From NCBI GenBank assembly GCA_029962745.1, contig CM057154.1, forward strand, positions 24,687,654-24,751,653: a stretch of DNA of 64,000 nucleotides, given 5' to 3'. The translations under genes were made by a program, and so were the position numbers. Below the pieces are notes generated by a model that ran no database searches, was not told the origin of the DNA, and saw only the letters and a program-made list of their open reading frames with translations. Shown piece after piece: positions 1-12,591 of this stretch. Source of the DNA: Echinometra lucunter (Eukaryota; Echinodermata; Echinoidea; Camarodonta; Echinometridae). Position 1 is the stretch's first letter, and every line of letters begins with the position of its first letter.

Positions 1-1279
1 GTAACTACTCTATGCGTCTCTTAAAATCACTTGAAATTCCCATATTTTATCAAACCTTGTTGTTCGCATGGTCCAAGACAAAGGAGCATGGTCAATTTGA
101 AGGAGACCTGGGATCTCAAGCATGTATACTCAGTCAAGTTGTTTGGAACAATCAGTATATTCTTGTTGACAGTAAATCAGTTTACTGTAAGGCCTTACAT
201 GAGGCAGGTCTGTGCTATGTACATTACATTTTGATCTGCATGGAAACATAATGCAATTTGATTTTTAGAAAGAAAGAGGGGTTCCATGTAAATTCTATAT
301 GATATATTTGGCAATTGTGTCAATAGTACAAAAGAAATGGGGAAGTATATTTAACAAAACATTATAAAAAATGTTTTGGGAGAAAATAGATTATGAACAA
401 AACCAGTCAGAGCTTTTGATAGTAGAAATACAAAAATTAAAAACTAGAAATATTTATGTAGATCTGGTTAGTGAATATATAGATAGACCTGTCTGCGAGC
501 CTTTATTTTCCACTCAGTATGGGATAAAGGAGGAGGAGTGGCCACAAATGTATTTACTCCCATTTCAATGCACAATAGAAGTTAAACTGAGGGTTTTCCA
601 GTTTAAAATTTTACATAATATTCTGTACAACAATGAGAGACTATTTAAAATGAAACAAGTAGAGACACAAAGTTGCACGTTTTGTGAGACTACGGTTGAA
701 ACTCCTGTACATATTTTTTTATGATTGTGAGGTTGCTGAAAACTTAAGACGAGCTTTTGTTGATAAATTTGGTCTAAAATTGTCTATCTCGTATGAAGAT
801 TTAACTAGAAAAAGAATGATGTTTGGTTTCATAAAAGATTGGAAAGGACCACATATGATATTATTAAACCACTTAGTTATCTTATTCAAGAGATGCATTT
901 ATATTCAGAGACGCAAGAATTCATTAGTTACACTAACTGGTCTCGTAGCATTTATTTGCAAAATCAGACACACGGAATTGGTTATTGCTAAACAAAAGCA
1001 TAAGGAAAACATCCATTATAGAAAATGGTCCCCTGTTGAGAATGTATTTTAATTTTCTATAATTCTAATATTGAATAATCCAAACCACCATAAGATTGTA
1101 TTTAGCTTTTTGCATCAGGTTCGCTTGTCTGGGTATTTTTTGTAATTGCCACATTGATTCATGTTTGATTATTGTTCCTTTAATATTACACAATTATTTG
1201 ATTCTTGTATGATTATCGTTCTTGTAATGTTGCAACATATATGAAAATCAATAAAAATTTGGAAAAGAAAAAAAAAAAA
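1..1279 (+). pseudogene. 3' part of a Tx1/L1-like LINE (reverse transcriptase C-terminal region and 3' UTR)
   Basis: The reading frame at 12-251 contains a WNN...I...K pattern typical of the region after the reverse transcriptase in L1/Tx1-type LINEs. The frame at 371-724 continues with an acidic and aromatic segment and then the start of a zinc-knuckle (CTFC, then ET..H). The matching YDC completes that knuckle in the frame at 684-1052. The two frames meet at a run of T (714-720), and one extra T explains the shift. The 3' UTR ends with an AATAAA-like signal near 1250 and a short A tail at 1268-1279. The 5' part, with the endonuclease and RT core, lies outside the window. Frame breaks around 240-370 and at the T run show a dead copy. 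The L1/Tx1 assignment rests on motif recognition only. Confidence 0.7.
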
Positions 1280-1660
1280 TCAGTTAGTCAGTCAATCAAT
1301 TAGGCCTGATTAAGTGGTCAACAGGTCAGTCAGTTGTCCAAACAGAATATAAGCGACTACTCATACACCTTTGCGATCACAGTCTTTTTCAAACGACATG
1401 TAAGCTGACACAACTTTATAAGAGATGCCAAAACATGTATCCCCAGGGAAATGATTTAAAACAATTTTCTTGACTGTAGAAAGTAGCTGATCCTTTGCTT
1501 CCTTTTGGAACAAAATTAATACTGGGCCCCTCAGGTATGTCATTTCCATACTTTATCGTAATGTAAGAAATCCGTTTGCTACACCAGAATATGGTAGGCC
1601 CTAATGTTTAGCCACTCATATTCCGAAATGTATATTACAAAATATGTATAGTGCCCCCCT

Positions 1661-1691
<31 letters not shown>

Positions 1692-2529
1692 AACAAAAAA
1701 AAAACATAGAACATTGACCACTTGTGTTTAAAAAATCTGGAGTTGTCATTGATTTTGTGTGAAACTTCATGTAAGACACGGTCTTTATTGAAACGTGAAC
1801 ACAATTTCTCAGTTGAAGCCGTCTGTGTAAACCCGAATGCAATTTTTGCAAGTAGTTGAAAAGAAACAAAGCATTGTTAAAAAATATTCTTGCTATTCTT
1901 TTATCAATCTTCTGATTATAATCATTTTCCAATTGCCAATAATTTTCTCGAGAAACGTTACGAGAACAGACAAGTCAAAGAGCTAAAACAAATGTTAAAT
2001 CGATAAAGTGCGCTAATAATATCATTCACTCCTAGATCGCGCTGTTCATTTGTGAGGATCTAGCAATTTTTTTATTGAATTTGTCCTCCAGGAGCTTTCA
2101 AAAAGGTGTCGAACAGGTATTCCAATCCATGAAAATGCATTACAAAAACATGGTTGAAGTATAAGTATCATGTGAATTACCTAAGGACATATTATCGAAT
2201 CATATCAACTTCTTACAGTTAGTGAAGGTAAATTTCCGTTAATAGTTCATTACAAGACGGTTATTTCTAAAACGAACTAAATAATTCATCTTCTTTAAAA
2301 CCCGAAATCATAACCAGGCTTGCAATATTTTGCCATCCTGTTATCAAAAGTGTTATGTTATTAAGTTGTGTAGTTTGGTACGGGGATATAGAAGGAAAGA
2401 CAAAAGGAAAACCAAAAGATTCAGATCAAGTATTTTTTTTTAATTCAAAGCTATTGAGACAGAATAAAATAAATTAGTGAAGATTTGAACGTAATGGGAC
2501 ATGATATAAAAAAAAATGGTATGCCTATA
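1280..2529. other. AT-rich non-coding stretch with a C/A homopolymer tract
   Basis: No coding region could be supported here. Just after the LINE tail there is a short degenerate CAGT/CAAT-rich stretch (1281-1340). At about 1650-1704 a C-rich tract (about 17 consecutive C) passes directly into an A-rich tract. The short open frames over this tract are low-complexity shadows. Confidence 0.6.
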
Positions 2530-2885
2530 TGACATCTTCTGTTTTACCATAGCTAGTGGTAATATAATTTGTAGACAACCCTCAGTTGGTTTTTTTTTAT
2601 ACAGAATTTCTTGTATTCTTTATTTACTTGAATAACACATGTTTCCATTATCCTTATCTAAGATAGGTTGTGGACAGGTTAAAACGAAAAAAAAAAGAAA
2701 GAAAAAAAGAAAGACGTTCCGCTGCCTCTGGGGCTAGAACACTTCTAAATATATCGTAAGTTTAGGTTAAGAAAATGTGCAAATTTTGAGCAAAAAGATA
2801 ATAATTATGTGTACACAACATATTTGAGAGTTGTCCACAAAACTATCCATTACTAGCTATGGTAGTGTAAAAAAGTGTCACGTCG
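2530..2885. mobile_element. Candidate MITE: imperfect inverted repeat
   Basis: About 40-55 bases at 2530-2585 return as an imperfect reverse complement at 2826-2885. The shared core is TACCATAGCTAGT on the left and ACTAGCTATGGTA on the right, and the match continues outwards (GACATCTT versus AAGTGTC) and inwards (GTAGACAACC versus GTTGTCCAC). The interior is AT-rich and has no coding capacity. No clear target duplication was found. The arms are decayed, so an old foldback element is the likely identity. Confidence 0.45.
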
Positions 2886-3412
2886 AATATTCTTCATAAA
2901 CCTATTCGGTGTCCGACTTTCTTCATTTTTTTCTTATTTGTTTTATTAGGTATTGCCTTTGATTAAAAAAAAATGACTTGAGAGTTTTAGTTTCCTTCAA
3001 GCCAACTCCTGGGAATCACCAAACGGCAAGCCGGGGGAATTACGGGCAATGTTCAGACTGTGAAAGAAACATACGAATCGAGATTCGTAGAAGTGAAGTC
3101 AATCATGCAAAAATGAAATCACCCCTTGTTTTCACATTATATTTTCATTAGTTATTTTAATCGTCTCCATTCAATTGCCGTATAAAACTTTGGATAGTTC
3201 TTTTGTTTATCCGCCCTTCCAAGTAAATGTTTTTAAAAAGATATCACCTAACTCCTACCAAGAGCACATAACTTGCCAGTGGAAACGATAAGATATAAAA
3301 GAAAAAAAAAATCGCCCACTCTACTTCGACAATGCACAACACGCAGGAGGGGATACATTCCCCATGGTAATGAAATGTGATAGATACAAAGATATGCAAT
3401 CAGATTGAGGAG
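2886..3412. other. Non-coding, nothing recognised
   Basis: AT-rich unique-looking sequence. I see no coding region, RNA gene or repeat structure. Confidence 0.5.
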
Positions 3413-3512
3413 AAAGAAACTAAAATTTAGTAATTAAAAAACTTTAGTAATTAAGAATGAAGAGGAAAGAAACTAAAATTTAGTATTAAAAAACTTTAGT
3501 AATTAAGAATGC
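3413..3512. repeat. Two-copy tandem duplication, about 50-bp unit
   Basis: The segment with GAAACTAAAATTTAGTA, an ATTAAAAAAC block and TTTAGTAATTAAGAATG occurs twice in a row (about 3413-3463 and 3464-3512). The copies differ by a few bases and one indel, so the duplication is recent or conserved by slippage. Confidence 0.8.
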
Positions 3513-4187
3513 AAAGGAAATCCATATCCACCTTGAAAATGGACACTGAAGAATGAAAAAAAAATCATAATTACTCAATGACTTAAGCTAAATTTGGTTG
3601 TTTTTCCTAGTTAATTAAAGAGAAAAACAGAACTGTTTTGAGAGGGTCATGAGATTTTGGAGAAAGTTCCATTTGAAAATGTGCAACAAGATACGCTTGA
3701 AACTTGGTCAGAGAGAGAGAGAGAAGGAGAGAATGAAGGGGGTGAGGTGCAGGCCCCTGGGAGCCGGAGTTGCTGGGGGTGCAGCATCCCCCAGAGGGCT
3801 CATTGGTGCTGAGGGTGCTGCAGCATTCCCTGATTTTATGAGGGCAACATAGCACCCATCAGAATAAGTTATTTCCCATCCCATCTTCATCTTCTTCATG
3901 TTATAATTTTCTTTATGCATTTTCTGCATGCGAGGTGACCGGATATAAAAGCTTTCAGGCCCAAAGTGTATTTTGGTATGTTGATGACGAATTATAACTT
4001 CTACCTATTACAAAGTGAGCATATTGTGTTTGTGTAAGGGGGGGGGGGGGGGTACTTAGAATGCAGCATAACTGTCAGCAAATTTAAGTCCTACACCCCC
4101 CCCCCTCATATTCCCCGAATACTGAAACGCCGCTTGCTTACGATGCGGTAACATTAACATGTGGCTCAGGGGCTCATCACCCCTGTG

Positions 4188-4229
<42 letters not shown>

Positions 4230-4430
4230 GTTCCTAGGGGCCTGGTGAGGTGTGGAGAGAGGGGGCAGGCATGGGTGACAATATACAGTGTTGTGGACAT
4301 TAAAATGGACAGAGATACCAAAACAAGCACAGAAATGGTTGGGATTGAAAGAGAGAAACGTGTATTATGCTACACAGAGTAGTGCATAGCTTTTATTTTT
4401 AAAGGGAAAATGCCTTTGAAAAAATATAGT
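3513..4430. other. Non-coding stretch with GC-rich patch and long homopolymers
   Basis: A GC-rich patch at about 3740-3850 carries repeated GGTGCTG/GCAGCA words and stands out from AT-rich surroundings. A run of about 14 G lies at 4039-4052, a C run near 4096-4106, and 41 consecutive A at 4188-4228. No coding region is supported; the open frames over these tracts are low-complexity. The A run has no polyadenylation signal or coding remnant just upstream, so I do not call a retrocopy. Confidence 0.55.
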
Positions 4431-4939
4431 TTTTAACATGTTCTACAAACAATCTTCAGGATCTTATCGGCATCAATAAAGAATGAAAAGATTGACCGGG
4501 ATGGCTGAGACAGAAAAGAAAGTAAAGGTGAGGGGAGGTTGAGGCTGGAAAAGAAATAGAGATAAAGATGAAAAAACAGAGAAGATAGAGGAAACAGAGA
4601 AAGAGAAGTAGAGAAGAGGGGAAGAAAGTTAACTAATACCATGATAGGTATACTTATAAAACATTTAAAAATAGGCGACGGCAAGTTACATAATAGCGAA
4701 ATATTCAGGCAAGGAGGTGGCAGGTGTGGAATGAGTTATTGCTATACAAGTAGCACGAGTAGAGACAGTCAAATTGTCAATTAATAAATGGAATAATCGC
4801 TTGACGTTGCAATTAACAGGATATTGCAATTAACAGAATATTTGTTTTAAAAATATATCCAAAAGGATAACTTTTTTATTTCCTCTGGGAACGCATTCAG
4901 GAAAGTTCCTAAACGATTATCAACGAAACTAGAATTGCA

Positions 4940-5210
4940 ACCGTACGGAAGCTTAACAGTGCCAACGTGGACGAGACCAAATCAACTTGTTTAGAACAAG
5001 AAGAAAAGATTCCGAGTTACAATAGCTCGCCATTTTGTATTTTACCTTGACTTCTCGTCTTCATGCTAAACAGGAAGACTTGCTGAGTTCCAGGAACTAG
5101 TCATCTCGTTTGTTCTGGTCCCAAACATGTCGAAAATGCCGACTTCCCATAACCAGGGTAACTCGGCATTTTTGGCAGGTTCGGTGGCACTTTAAGCTTC
5201 CGTACAATCG
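4940..5210. repeat. Imperfect inverted repeat, possible small foldback element
   Basis: A block near 4942-4963 (GTACGGAAGCTTAA then AGTGCCA) returns inverted at about 5184-5206 (TGGCACTTTAAGCTTCCGTA). A smaller hairpin, AATGCCGA with TCGGCATT, sits inside the right half near 5135-5170. There is no coding capacity. The arrangement resembles a decayed MITE, but ends and target duplication cannot be set. Confidence 0.4.
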
Positions 5211-6680
5211 TGTTGAGACGATATGCATGTATTGTCGCCCTTCACTTTTTGTTTATTTTGGATATAAAGCGGTCCCGTCCGTTTCACCAGATAGAAGGGA
5301 AATAATAATGCTTTTAAAATTTGATGGAAAACATGATAAACATGAGAAAGCTCAAGCTATGAAAGTGGTTGTGAAAATGCGAAATGTCGTTTATCCTCAG
5401 GCATATTTTTCCATATCGTTAGACAACAATACTGTAACTTCTGATGTACGAGTTTGGTGTTAAGGGAGGTGGCAGTTTTGCAGACATGTAATAGTATAAT
5501 GCTATATTCATTTAGCAAATGCATTATTTAAATGACTTTCGTAAAGTGTTATATCATCATGGGATTCCGTTGTTTTACAGAAATAACCCTTTCTGGCGCC
5601 ACTGTGATTTCCAAACTCATGCTACACGAAAAAAGGTTAATATCACGAAGGACTTGAAACTTTATCATTTGTATCATAAATGTCATATTTCGATCATAAT
5701 TACCATTCCCTTGGGGGTTTATTTAATTCCTCTACATACTGTGTTAGAGGCCGATAAATTTGATAAGAATGTATGAAAAAAGATACCCTGACAGGAAAAA
5801 AGTATGAATACGAAAACATAATTGGGATGAGAGTTTGAAAAGAAGAAACTAAAATGTGACAGAGAATGAGAGAGAGAGAGAAAAAAAAAACCCGATTAAA
5901 TTAAATAAGGAAAGATAAACTTCAAGACATCTCTGCCTTGTTACAATCATACTGCAGTTCATCCATATTCTTTTTGCTATTTAACATTTCAAATTATACG
6001 AAACATTAACGATTTTTGTTTAAATAAACAAAAAACTTGGTGGATAACCCATCGATTGCATCTGCCTCCAAATACGCGTTGCTTTTTATTTCTTAAAGAT
6101 GAATGTTTTCAGCTTTGTCGATTTAAACTCTTTCATTTCCACAATTTTTCATATCTTTATCTCTCGGTTTGGTTTTGTCTACGATTGGTCCTATTCTAAC
6201 TCCCGGTCTTTGTCTACCATAAGACTGAATTTTCCTTCCATTATTCTTCCTCTTTTTGTACCTCTGCTTATCTTATTCTTTCTCTACCTATGTTATTTTT
6301 CCCTTCTACACCTGACTTGATTTATACTGTTTTTTTTTCTTTCTTTCTTTTTTTGCTTGTTCTTTCCAAGTATCTCCCCTACCCCTTTCTCTCTATTTCT
6401 TTCTTTATCTCTCTCTCTCTCTCTCTCTCTATCTCCCTTCCAGCTTCTGAATCACAATCATACATGATGTTCTCTTTTTCCAGTATTTCCATGACCTAGT
6501 GGGGCGGCATCGCCAACCAATTGCGCATTTTTGGTGAATGGTACCAAATTTGGGATGTAGCATATATATGATATAAACAAATTCAGATGTGAAAATATCT
6601 CAGATTCTGCCCTCGGGGGCCGTGGGGCCATCTTTAAAAAAAATGGTCAACACAAGGGCACTTTTTCTGTATACACATCG
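5211..6680. other. AT-rich and pyrimidine-rich non-coding sequence
   Basis: No supported gene. From about 6100 to 6450 the + strand is strongly pyrimidine-biased, ending in a CT microsatellite at about 6409-6431. The open frames here encode Ser/Leu/Phe-rich low-complexity peptides and are rejected as genes. Confidence 0.55.
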
Positions 6681-7043
6681 CTGTCATCATCATTTTGTAA
6701 TTACTATTATTACTATTATTACTATTATTATCATTATTATTGTTATTATTACCATTATCAAAATTATTATTATTATTATTTTGTCATTATTACTACTGCT
6801 GCTCTTATTATTATTATTATTATCACTATCATTATTAATATTAACGATATTATTGTTATTATCACCTTTAAAATTTCCTTTACTCATATTTATGTTAATT
6901 ATATCATCCTTATAATTACTATATGTATTACTATCATTATTATGATTTTTACTATTATCATAATTATCATCATTATTATCATTATTATTATCATCATTAT
7001 ATTATTATCATTAATATCATTTCATTGTTATTGTGTCATTATT
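6681..7043. repeat. Interrupted (ATT)n/(ATC)n trinucleotide tract
   Basis: About 360 bp of ATT, ATC, ACT and GTT trinucleotides with interruptions. It yields spurious isoleucine-rich (+) and asparagine-rich (-) open frames. The degeneracy suggests an old expanded microsatellite. Confidence 0.9.
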
Positions 7044-9810
7044 TTATGCTCTTCTATCATCGCCTTGAGTTATAACATGTATATCCATATTAAGGTCCAT
7101 GAGCTATGTGCATGATATATGTATTCACTTCTTAAAACAATTTCTGATCAATTACACTATGCAGATTTCTCTGTTATATTAATTTGCATGCGTGCCGTGT
7201 GCAGATTCTGGTGTTTTGATAATTACAAAGGTGTAAGTATGCTGGGACTATTCATAAAATATATCCTTACTTTCTTGACTACCTTTCTACCTTTATGGAT
7301 ACTATACTACTCATTTTAATGAATGATAGGGATAACTGTTTTCCTATCGAAATGCTACACATTTCGTGATATTTTAACCGCTTTCGATTATATTATTCCA
7401 AGCAAATTTAGACTAGTTTTAGACTATTTTCCTAAATTGATAGAAAGGGCCTGATATAAAAAGAAACAAAACATTAAAACAAATAATAAAACGAGAATGG
7501 CTACAGAGATCCATTTTCCAAGTATAGGACTCAAATCCGAAACCTTTATTTATTAATTTTGCATACCAAATTATACAATGTTGCGCAATTCCATATGATT
7601 TTGGAGTGCATGTGTTTGGGGCTATTTTTTCATTGAAAAAATCCCCTTTTTCAAAATGAGCATCTAGAATATTTTTTTCTGAAATATTTCAGCCCAGATA
7701 CATTCGAATATTACAAAAAAAAAAAAAAGAAATCACTTTTACATTAGATTTCGGACTGTGTATGTAGAAAGTGCCCCTATGTGACTATTTTCTAATATGG
7801 CCCCCAAGGTCCCCAAGGGGCAGAATCTGAGGTGTCTCCACATCTGGATTTTTTTTTATGTTACATATATCTTCTTTGAGCCAAATTTGGTGTCATTAAC
7901 CCAAAGTGCACGATTCGTGTATGTTTTGTCACTATGCCGCTCCACTAACTGTAAAACTAGACACCATGCTATTCCATTTCTTAAAGAAAAGACGTCCTAA
8001 TAATTTTTACACCTTCACCCCCCCCCCCCCCCCCCCATGTGTTTGACTGATTCTCCGGTTTTGTTCAGTATGCAGTATCAAGGGATCAGTAAACAGTTTC
8101 CGTCCTTTACTTATCAAAAATTATCTAGCACTCTAGGGAAATGCTTTTAACTCTTACAGTGCCGATGGCACTCATATGTGCCCAAGAGACTTTGCATTTT
8201 TTATTGACCATTACTCCACTTAGAATAATGTATGTGGTCATGAAAATATGTCAAAGTTTAGAGGATACACATAGTATTTAAAATATCTATCAGTTACATT
8301 ATGCTACCAAAGGATATTTTTTTTTTTCAAAACTGCAGATTTTGGAAAGGATTCATTCTTATTTTAGCATAAAACAATAGCAAACAAATGAGAAATGAAT
8401 ACGGAAAGGTCAAGAGGAAAGCTCAGTTCTATTTTCATGCAAGATATTGAATCAAAGGAAAAAGTTTGGTATCTTTTGAAAGGGTAATAGATTTTCTACA
8501 GCTTTTGTGTACAACCTATCTGCAGATAAATTACTGTTAAAGACTTACGGGCATTTGAAAAGCAAGCATTGTTAAGGATTTTGGAGAATTTGGGAATAAG
8601 CAAAACCCCTTGACAGCGGAAGATTTACAGATCATTTTCAGTTCTGTATAGCAAAACAGAATCAACATAAACATAATTATATAAAATTTATGTAGCATTC
8701 TTCTCCAGGTAGGCCTACATATGTCAGATAATTTTGATATTCCACCCGTGATTTCCAGTGAAGCTTAGGGTAAATACCTGAAAGGGGCGGTAGATGACGG
8801 CTATTATACTGCCTTACCCTAGTACTCCATCTCCACCATGACAACAGCCGTGGAGGGCTTTCTTCGGGGTATAGCGGTTGATACACAACCACACGCTCAC
8901 GCTCACACACCCTCGCACACATCCACACTCGGGATCTTCGTAAGATTTCATAAGCAGTTGCTGTGAAGAGTATGTCGACGTTGCTGGAATTTACATCTTT
9001 TGGCCGAGTCGGAAGATCTCGTCATTTTTTTTTTTCGGGGGGGGGGGGGGGGGGGCTCGTTTGTTTAATATTCGACTTGAGGAGGAAATATTCACATTTT
9101 ATTTCTTCTTAGGATGTTTTGGATTTCAAGAAAAGGAAACCTGGTGGAAAGTTTGTGACCAGTTACGAAATCTCTACATAATCTTTAAAATAAAGAATAT
9201 TCAGAGTTATTTACATGTTTTGACCCCAACTTGACTCTTTCCTTTTCAATAAATTGCACTCATTTCTCTAGCAACTATTGTCATAATTGTTGTCTATCCA
9301 AGGCTTACAGTGTTTTTTTTTTCTTTCCTTATAAAATCTTATTCCCTATGAATGGCCTTTTACAGTGTTTTCAACTACTGTTGTTACTTCTGCTCCTAAT
9401 GATGCTAGGACAGGCAGCGAATGCAAACGGATTCATGTAATAAATCATGGAAATGCAAGCATCAATTTACACGAACAGAGCTTAGTCATAACTGACTCAT
9501 TTTCATCCACTGAGGAGTAATATTAAAGAGCAGAAAATGAACTATTCAGAAGTATTATTTTCATATCACAGGAACAGAAGTATTTTCATATCAATCTCTT
9601 TGAATTTGAGGTATGGTTGTACAAAGGACTTTTTGGTAGCCCTTCATATTGCTCTAATTCATTCATGCGTGAAGTATGTATCATATGAGTGTATCCAATG
9701 ACAGAAGAGGGTCTAAGCTTTACAAATATGTATTAGTTATTAATCATGATTGTGATTAAGATATGAATAAACATCGACACATCTCGGTTTCGTTTTTTTC
9801 TAGGACACAC
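7044..9810. other. Non-coding AT-rich sequence with homopolymer runs
   Basis: No gene is supported. Notable tracts are an A run near 7715-7729, about 26 C at 8012-8037, a short CACACG/CACGCTC-rich stretch at 8886-8925, and an 11-T run joined by one C to a 19-G run at 9025-9055. The segment before the C run contains the words CCCCCAAGGTCCCCAAGGGG, which look like a TE remnant I cannot classify. Confidence 0.55.
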
Positions 9811-10464
9811 TAGGCGCTTTCACACCTACCCGATCAGGAAAAATACCTGGTATTTTCAGATCGGGTATTCTACCCCGATCAGAAAATACCAGGTATTTTG
9901 CCAGTGTGAAACCAAATTACGCGTAATATCCCCGTAAGAAAATACCCGTAAATTAGTAGGTACTTTCTCAAAATTACGAGTACTTTCTCCAAGGTCGCAG
10001 GGATTTTTGTAATGTGAAAGCAAATTACGAGAACTTCTATTCCATCAAGCACTGGCGCACGAAGCGTGTACTGTACTGTGTGTACCATGTACGTATTGGA
10101 CGTCGTTATCGTTTGTGTACCGTACATTCTGGATTTGAGATTTGTATTCATGTATTGTCTATTTCCAGCTACGCCCCTTTCGTGTTTTTTATTTTATTCT
10201 GATATATCGATACGGTAGTATGTCATCCTCTGATCATCGCTGATAGCGATGTGGAGGGAGGAGGAGGTGTACACGGCAGTGGCCTCCTCCTCCTGCAAAA
10301 TAAATAGTTCTGCACATGCTCGTAACTTTCGAGAACTTACCCCGAAGAGGTCTGGCTTCGGGTAGGTGTGAAAGCGCAGAACAATTTACGGGTATTTTGG
10401 GGCCTTAACAAGTTCTCGTAATTTACGGGTATTTTTCCTGATCGGGTAGATGTGAAAGCGCCTA
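9811..10464. mobile_element. Non-autonomous DNA transposon (large MITE) with 37-bp TIRs
   Basis: The left end 9811-9847 begins TAGGCGCTTTCACACCTACC. The right end 10428-10464 is its reverse complement with about one mismatch. A second hairpin sits just inside the left end, where CTGGTATTTTCAGATCGGG is followed by its near reverse complement, the bases ATACC being shared. The interior repeats TTACGGGTATTTT-like words on both arms and has no transposase. The outermost TA at each end could be a TA target duplication, but longer flanks do not match, so the superfamily is unassigned. On its right side the element ends exactly where the RTE-like LINE begins (see 10465-11830). Confidence 0.88.
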
Positions 10465-11830
10465 CTGTATTATCAGATCCAACATCTTTTCCGCTTTTCA
10501 TTCTGCTTAAAGCAATCCTTATTTCGTCTTCATGATCTTTCATGATAGGTGGTCTTTCCATTGCTTTCTCTACGGTATATCAGATCTGCCACCCCTGCTA
10601 TCGTCATATAGACCGGTGATGTATTTATGCAAGCGATAAAGGATTTTGTGTTTATCTATAATGAAAGATCCATCTTTTGCTATCAAACATCCATAAAAGC
10701 GGCGAACTTTCTTCCCTGTCATTTCACGGATTTTCGCATGAATGTTTGAGGCTCCTTTCTTACTCCCTATTGCCTGACACTGCTCATTTAGCCATTTATC
10801 TTTGGCCTCTTTAAACTTCTTTCTGATTTCTTTATCTAGATCCTCATATTCCTCTCCATTTTGTTTCTCCCTTCGTCTCTTCATAATCAAACTAAATATT
10901 TCGGAAGTAATCCATTTTTTTTTTTATTCTTTCTGATCTTTTTCGGAAGAGTCTCGTAAGTTACCGAGAAGACAGCCGCTTAAAACCTTTGCCAATGAGA
11001 CCAATCTTCTCCCTCCACCAGCAGTACGCTGAACCTATTTTGTACTGCCACAATACTACTTCTCCGGGTCTTTGTCTCCTCTCAAAAGGCTGAATTCTAG
11101 ACTCTAGCTTTAGAACAGTCTTTGGAACAGTCTTTTACAGCTTTCCAAGCCTGACTTGTATGTGACAAATGAGGAGCACATGATCACTGTAGCAGTCAGC
11201 TCCTGGTTATCATTTAGCTTGTCGTATGGGGTTTCGAAATCTCTTATTTACTGTAAGGCAGTCATTCTAGATTCTGGATCTGTCACCAGGACTGTTCCAA
11301 GTCCACAGATGTCTTGAATGGTGGGAAAGCCATGTATTTGTTATAACCTGATGGTGAGTTGTACACCACTCTATCCATCTCTCTCCTCTGTCATTCCTGA
11401 TGCCAAGAACATGAGGTCCTACGATGTCATCAACTCTATACCGAGACCAACCTTAGCATTAAGATCACCAATTATGGTAGTTATATCCTATGACTTACAA
11501 TGCTTCCTGGCCTTCTCCAAATCTTTATAGAATCTGTCTACATCTTCTTCTGACTTAATAGTAGTAGGTACATAAACTTGAACAATAGACACATTGAAGG
11601 TTGAACCTTCCACCTGACAAGTAGCACTTTATTTTGATATAGCCCCAAAGCCAAGCAAACACCTTTACGTTGCCATATCTAGAATGACACCTACTTCCAA
11701 TTCATACTTGTCACCACCTCAAAATACGACAGTGTGATCATCTGACTGGACTTTACCGGAGCCAGTGTTACCTTGTCTAAATAAGTCCTGGAACATTAAC
11801 AGACAGCCTGTCAATTTGGTGCTTTATATT
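10465..11830 (-). pseudogene. Decayed RTE-like LINE: endonuclease to start of reverse transcriptase
   Basis: Read on the minus strand, the endonuclease/exonuclease/phosphatase domain is recognisable. GDLNAKVG is at 11447-11469 and the SDH motif (ADCYSDH) at 11177-11200, preceded near 11580 by a hydrophobic strand of the type VSIVQVYVPT. Downstream (10570-10890) is a Lys/Glu-rich linker with KDG and YDDSRG motifs. Then comes the start of the RT region, MKSGKDVGSDN (about 10470-10510), where the sequence meets the MITE end at 10464. Several stops and frame shifts interrupt the endonuclease. The pattern resembles the RTE-type elements often annotated as craniofacial-development-protein-2-like. 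The RT catalytic region is absent here; a fragment of a similar element is at 47500-48190. Confidence 0.75.
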
Positions 11831-12591
11831 TTTTTTTTTAATTTCCCTTTTTGATACATAGTCCTTACGTTTCAGGTGCAGAAGATGCAAAGTATTGTGA
11901 TTTATATCCATATCCATGATGATTAAAATGTTTTGTGAATTTGTGATATGTAAGGCTGATCACTGATTGATACAAAAACAATTCAAAGCTAGACTGACAG
12001 ACACAAACCATTATTAAGTTCTATTTATTAAGTCATAAAATAAATCGAAAAGAACAACACTTTATTGGAAAATACCACCTTCAACACCCTTAGATTAAGT
12101 ACCTGTCTGGAGTGTGTCTACCGTCGCCCCACCCTCCACCCCCCCCCCCCCCCCTCTACGGATCGAGGATGGGAATGAAATTGTTTATCATGTAGCACAG
12201 ATGGGAAAATGAAACAGATAGAAGGGAGATTTCAGAATTTGACTTCAAAAAGAACTTTGATAATGTGAGAGAAAAACACATTTGTTTTCTAATAGCAGAC
12301 ATCTATGTAAAGTGAATAACGAATGAAAAATCTTACACAGGCCTATGCAGATTAAATGTCTTATCCCTTATTAACTGAAGACAAAAATATTACATTTTCT
12401 CAATACTATACAGTCAAGACATATCCTTGCTTTGCTGTTTTAACACACACGAACACAAAATCGCTCTATACCTGCCAAATTCTTAAAAGTTGGCAGGTAT
12501 ATTTGAGAGGAGCTCTTCAAATAAAGACAATATATTGTGTTCTTTGAAAACATGTAATAATGATATATTATACCAAAATGGTGCGTTATTT
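11831..12591. other. Non-coding, one C run
   Basis: No gene is supported. A C-rich tract of 17 or more C interrupted by CCACCC lies at about 12127-12156. An imperfect inverted pair (TACCTGCCAAATTCTTAA and TTAAAAGTTGGCAGGTA) is at about 12470-12500 and could form a small hairpin. Confidence 0.5.

Noticed and set aside
3649..3852. Gly/Arg-rich plus-strand frame in the GC-rich patch
   Set aside because: Low-complexity composition, open on both strands, no homologous domain seen.
4150..4260. Processed retrocopy ending in the 41-A run
   Set aside because: No AATAAA signal, no coding remnant upstream and no target duplication found.
5110..5463. Plus-strand frame of 117 codons with CxxC pairs (CRKC, CMYC)
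   Set aside because: It overlaps the inverted repeat at 4940-5210, has no known zinc-finger spacing, and shows no further support as a gene.
6589..6915. Open frame rich in Ile/Leu on the plus strand
   Set aside because: It is the translation of an ATT/ATC microsatellite; no domain and no codon structure beyond the repeat.
9219..9237. 18-bp match GACCCCAACTTGACTCTT between 9222 and 49325
   Set aside because: The surrounding sequence does not match, so it may be a chance or very old relationship.
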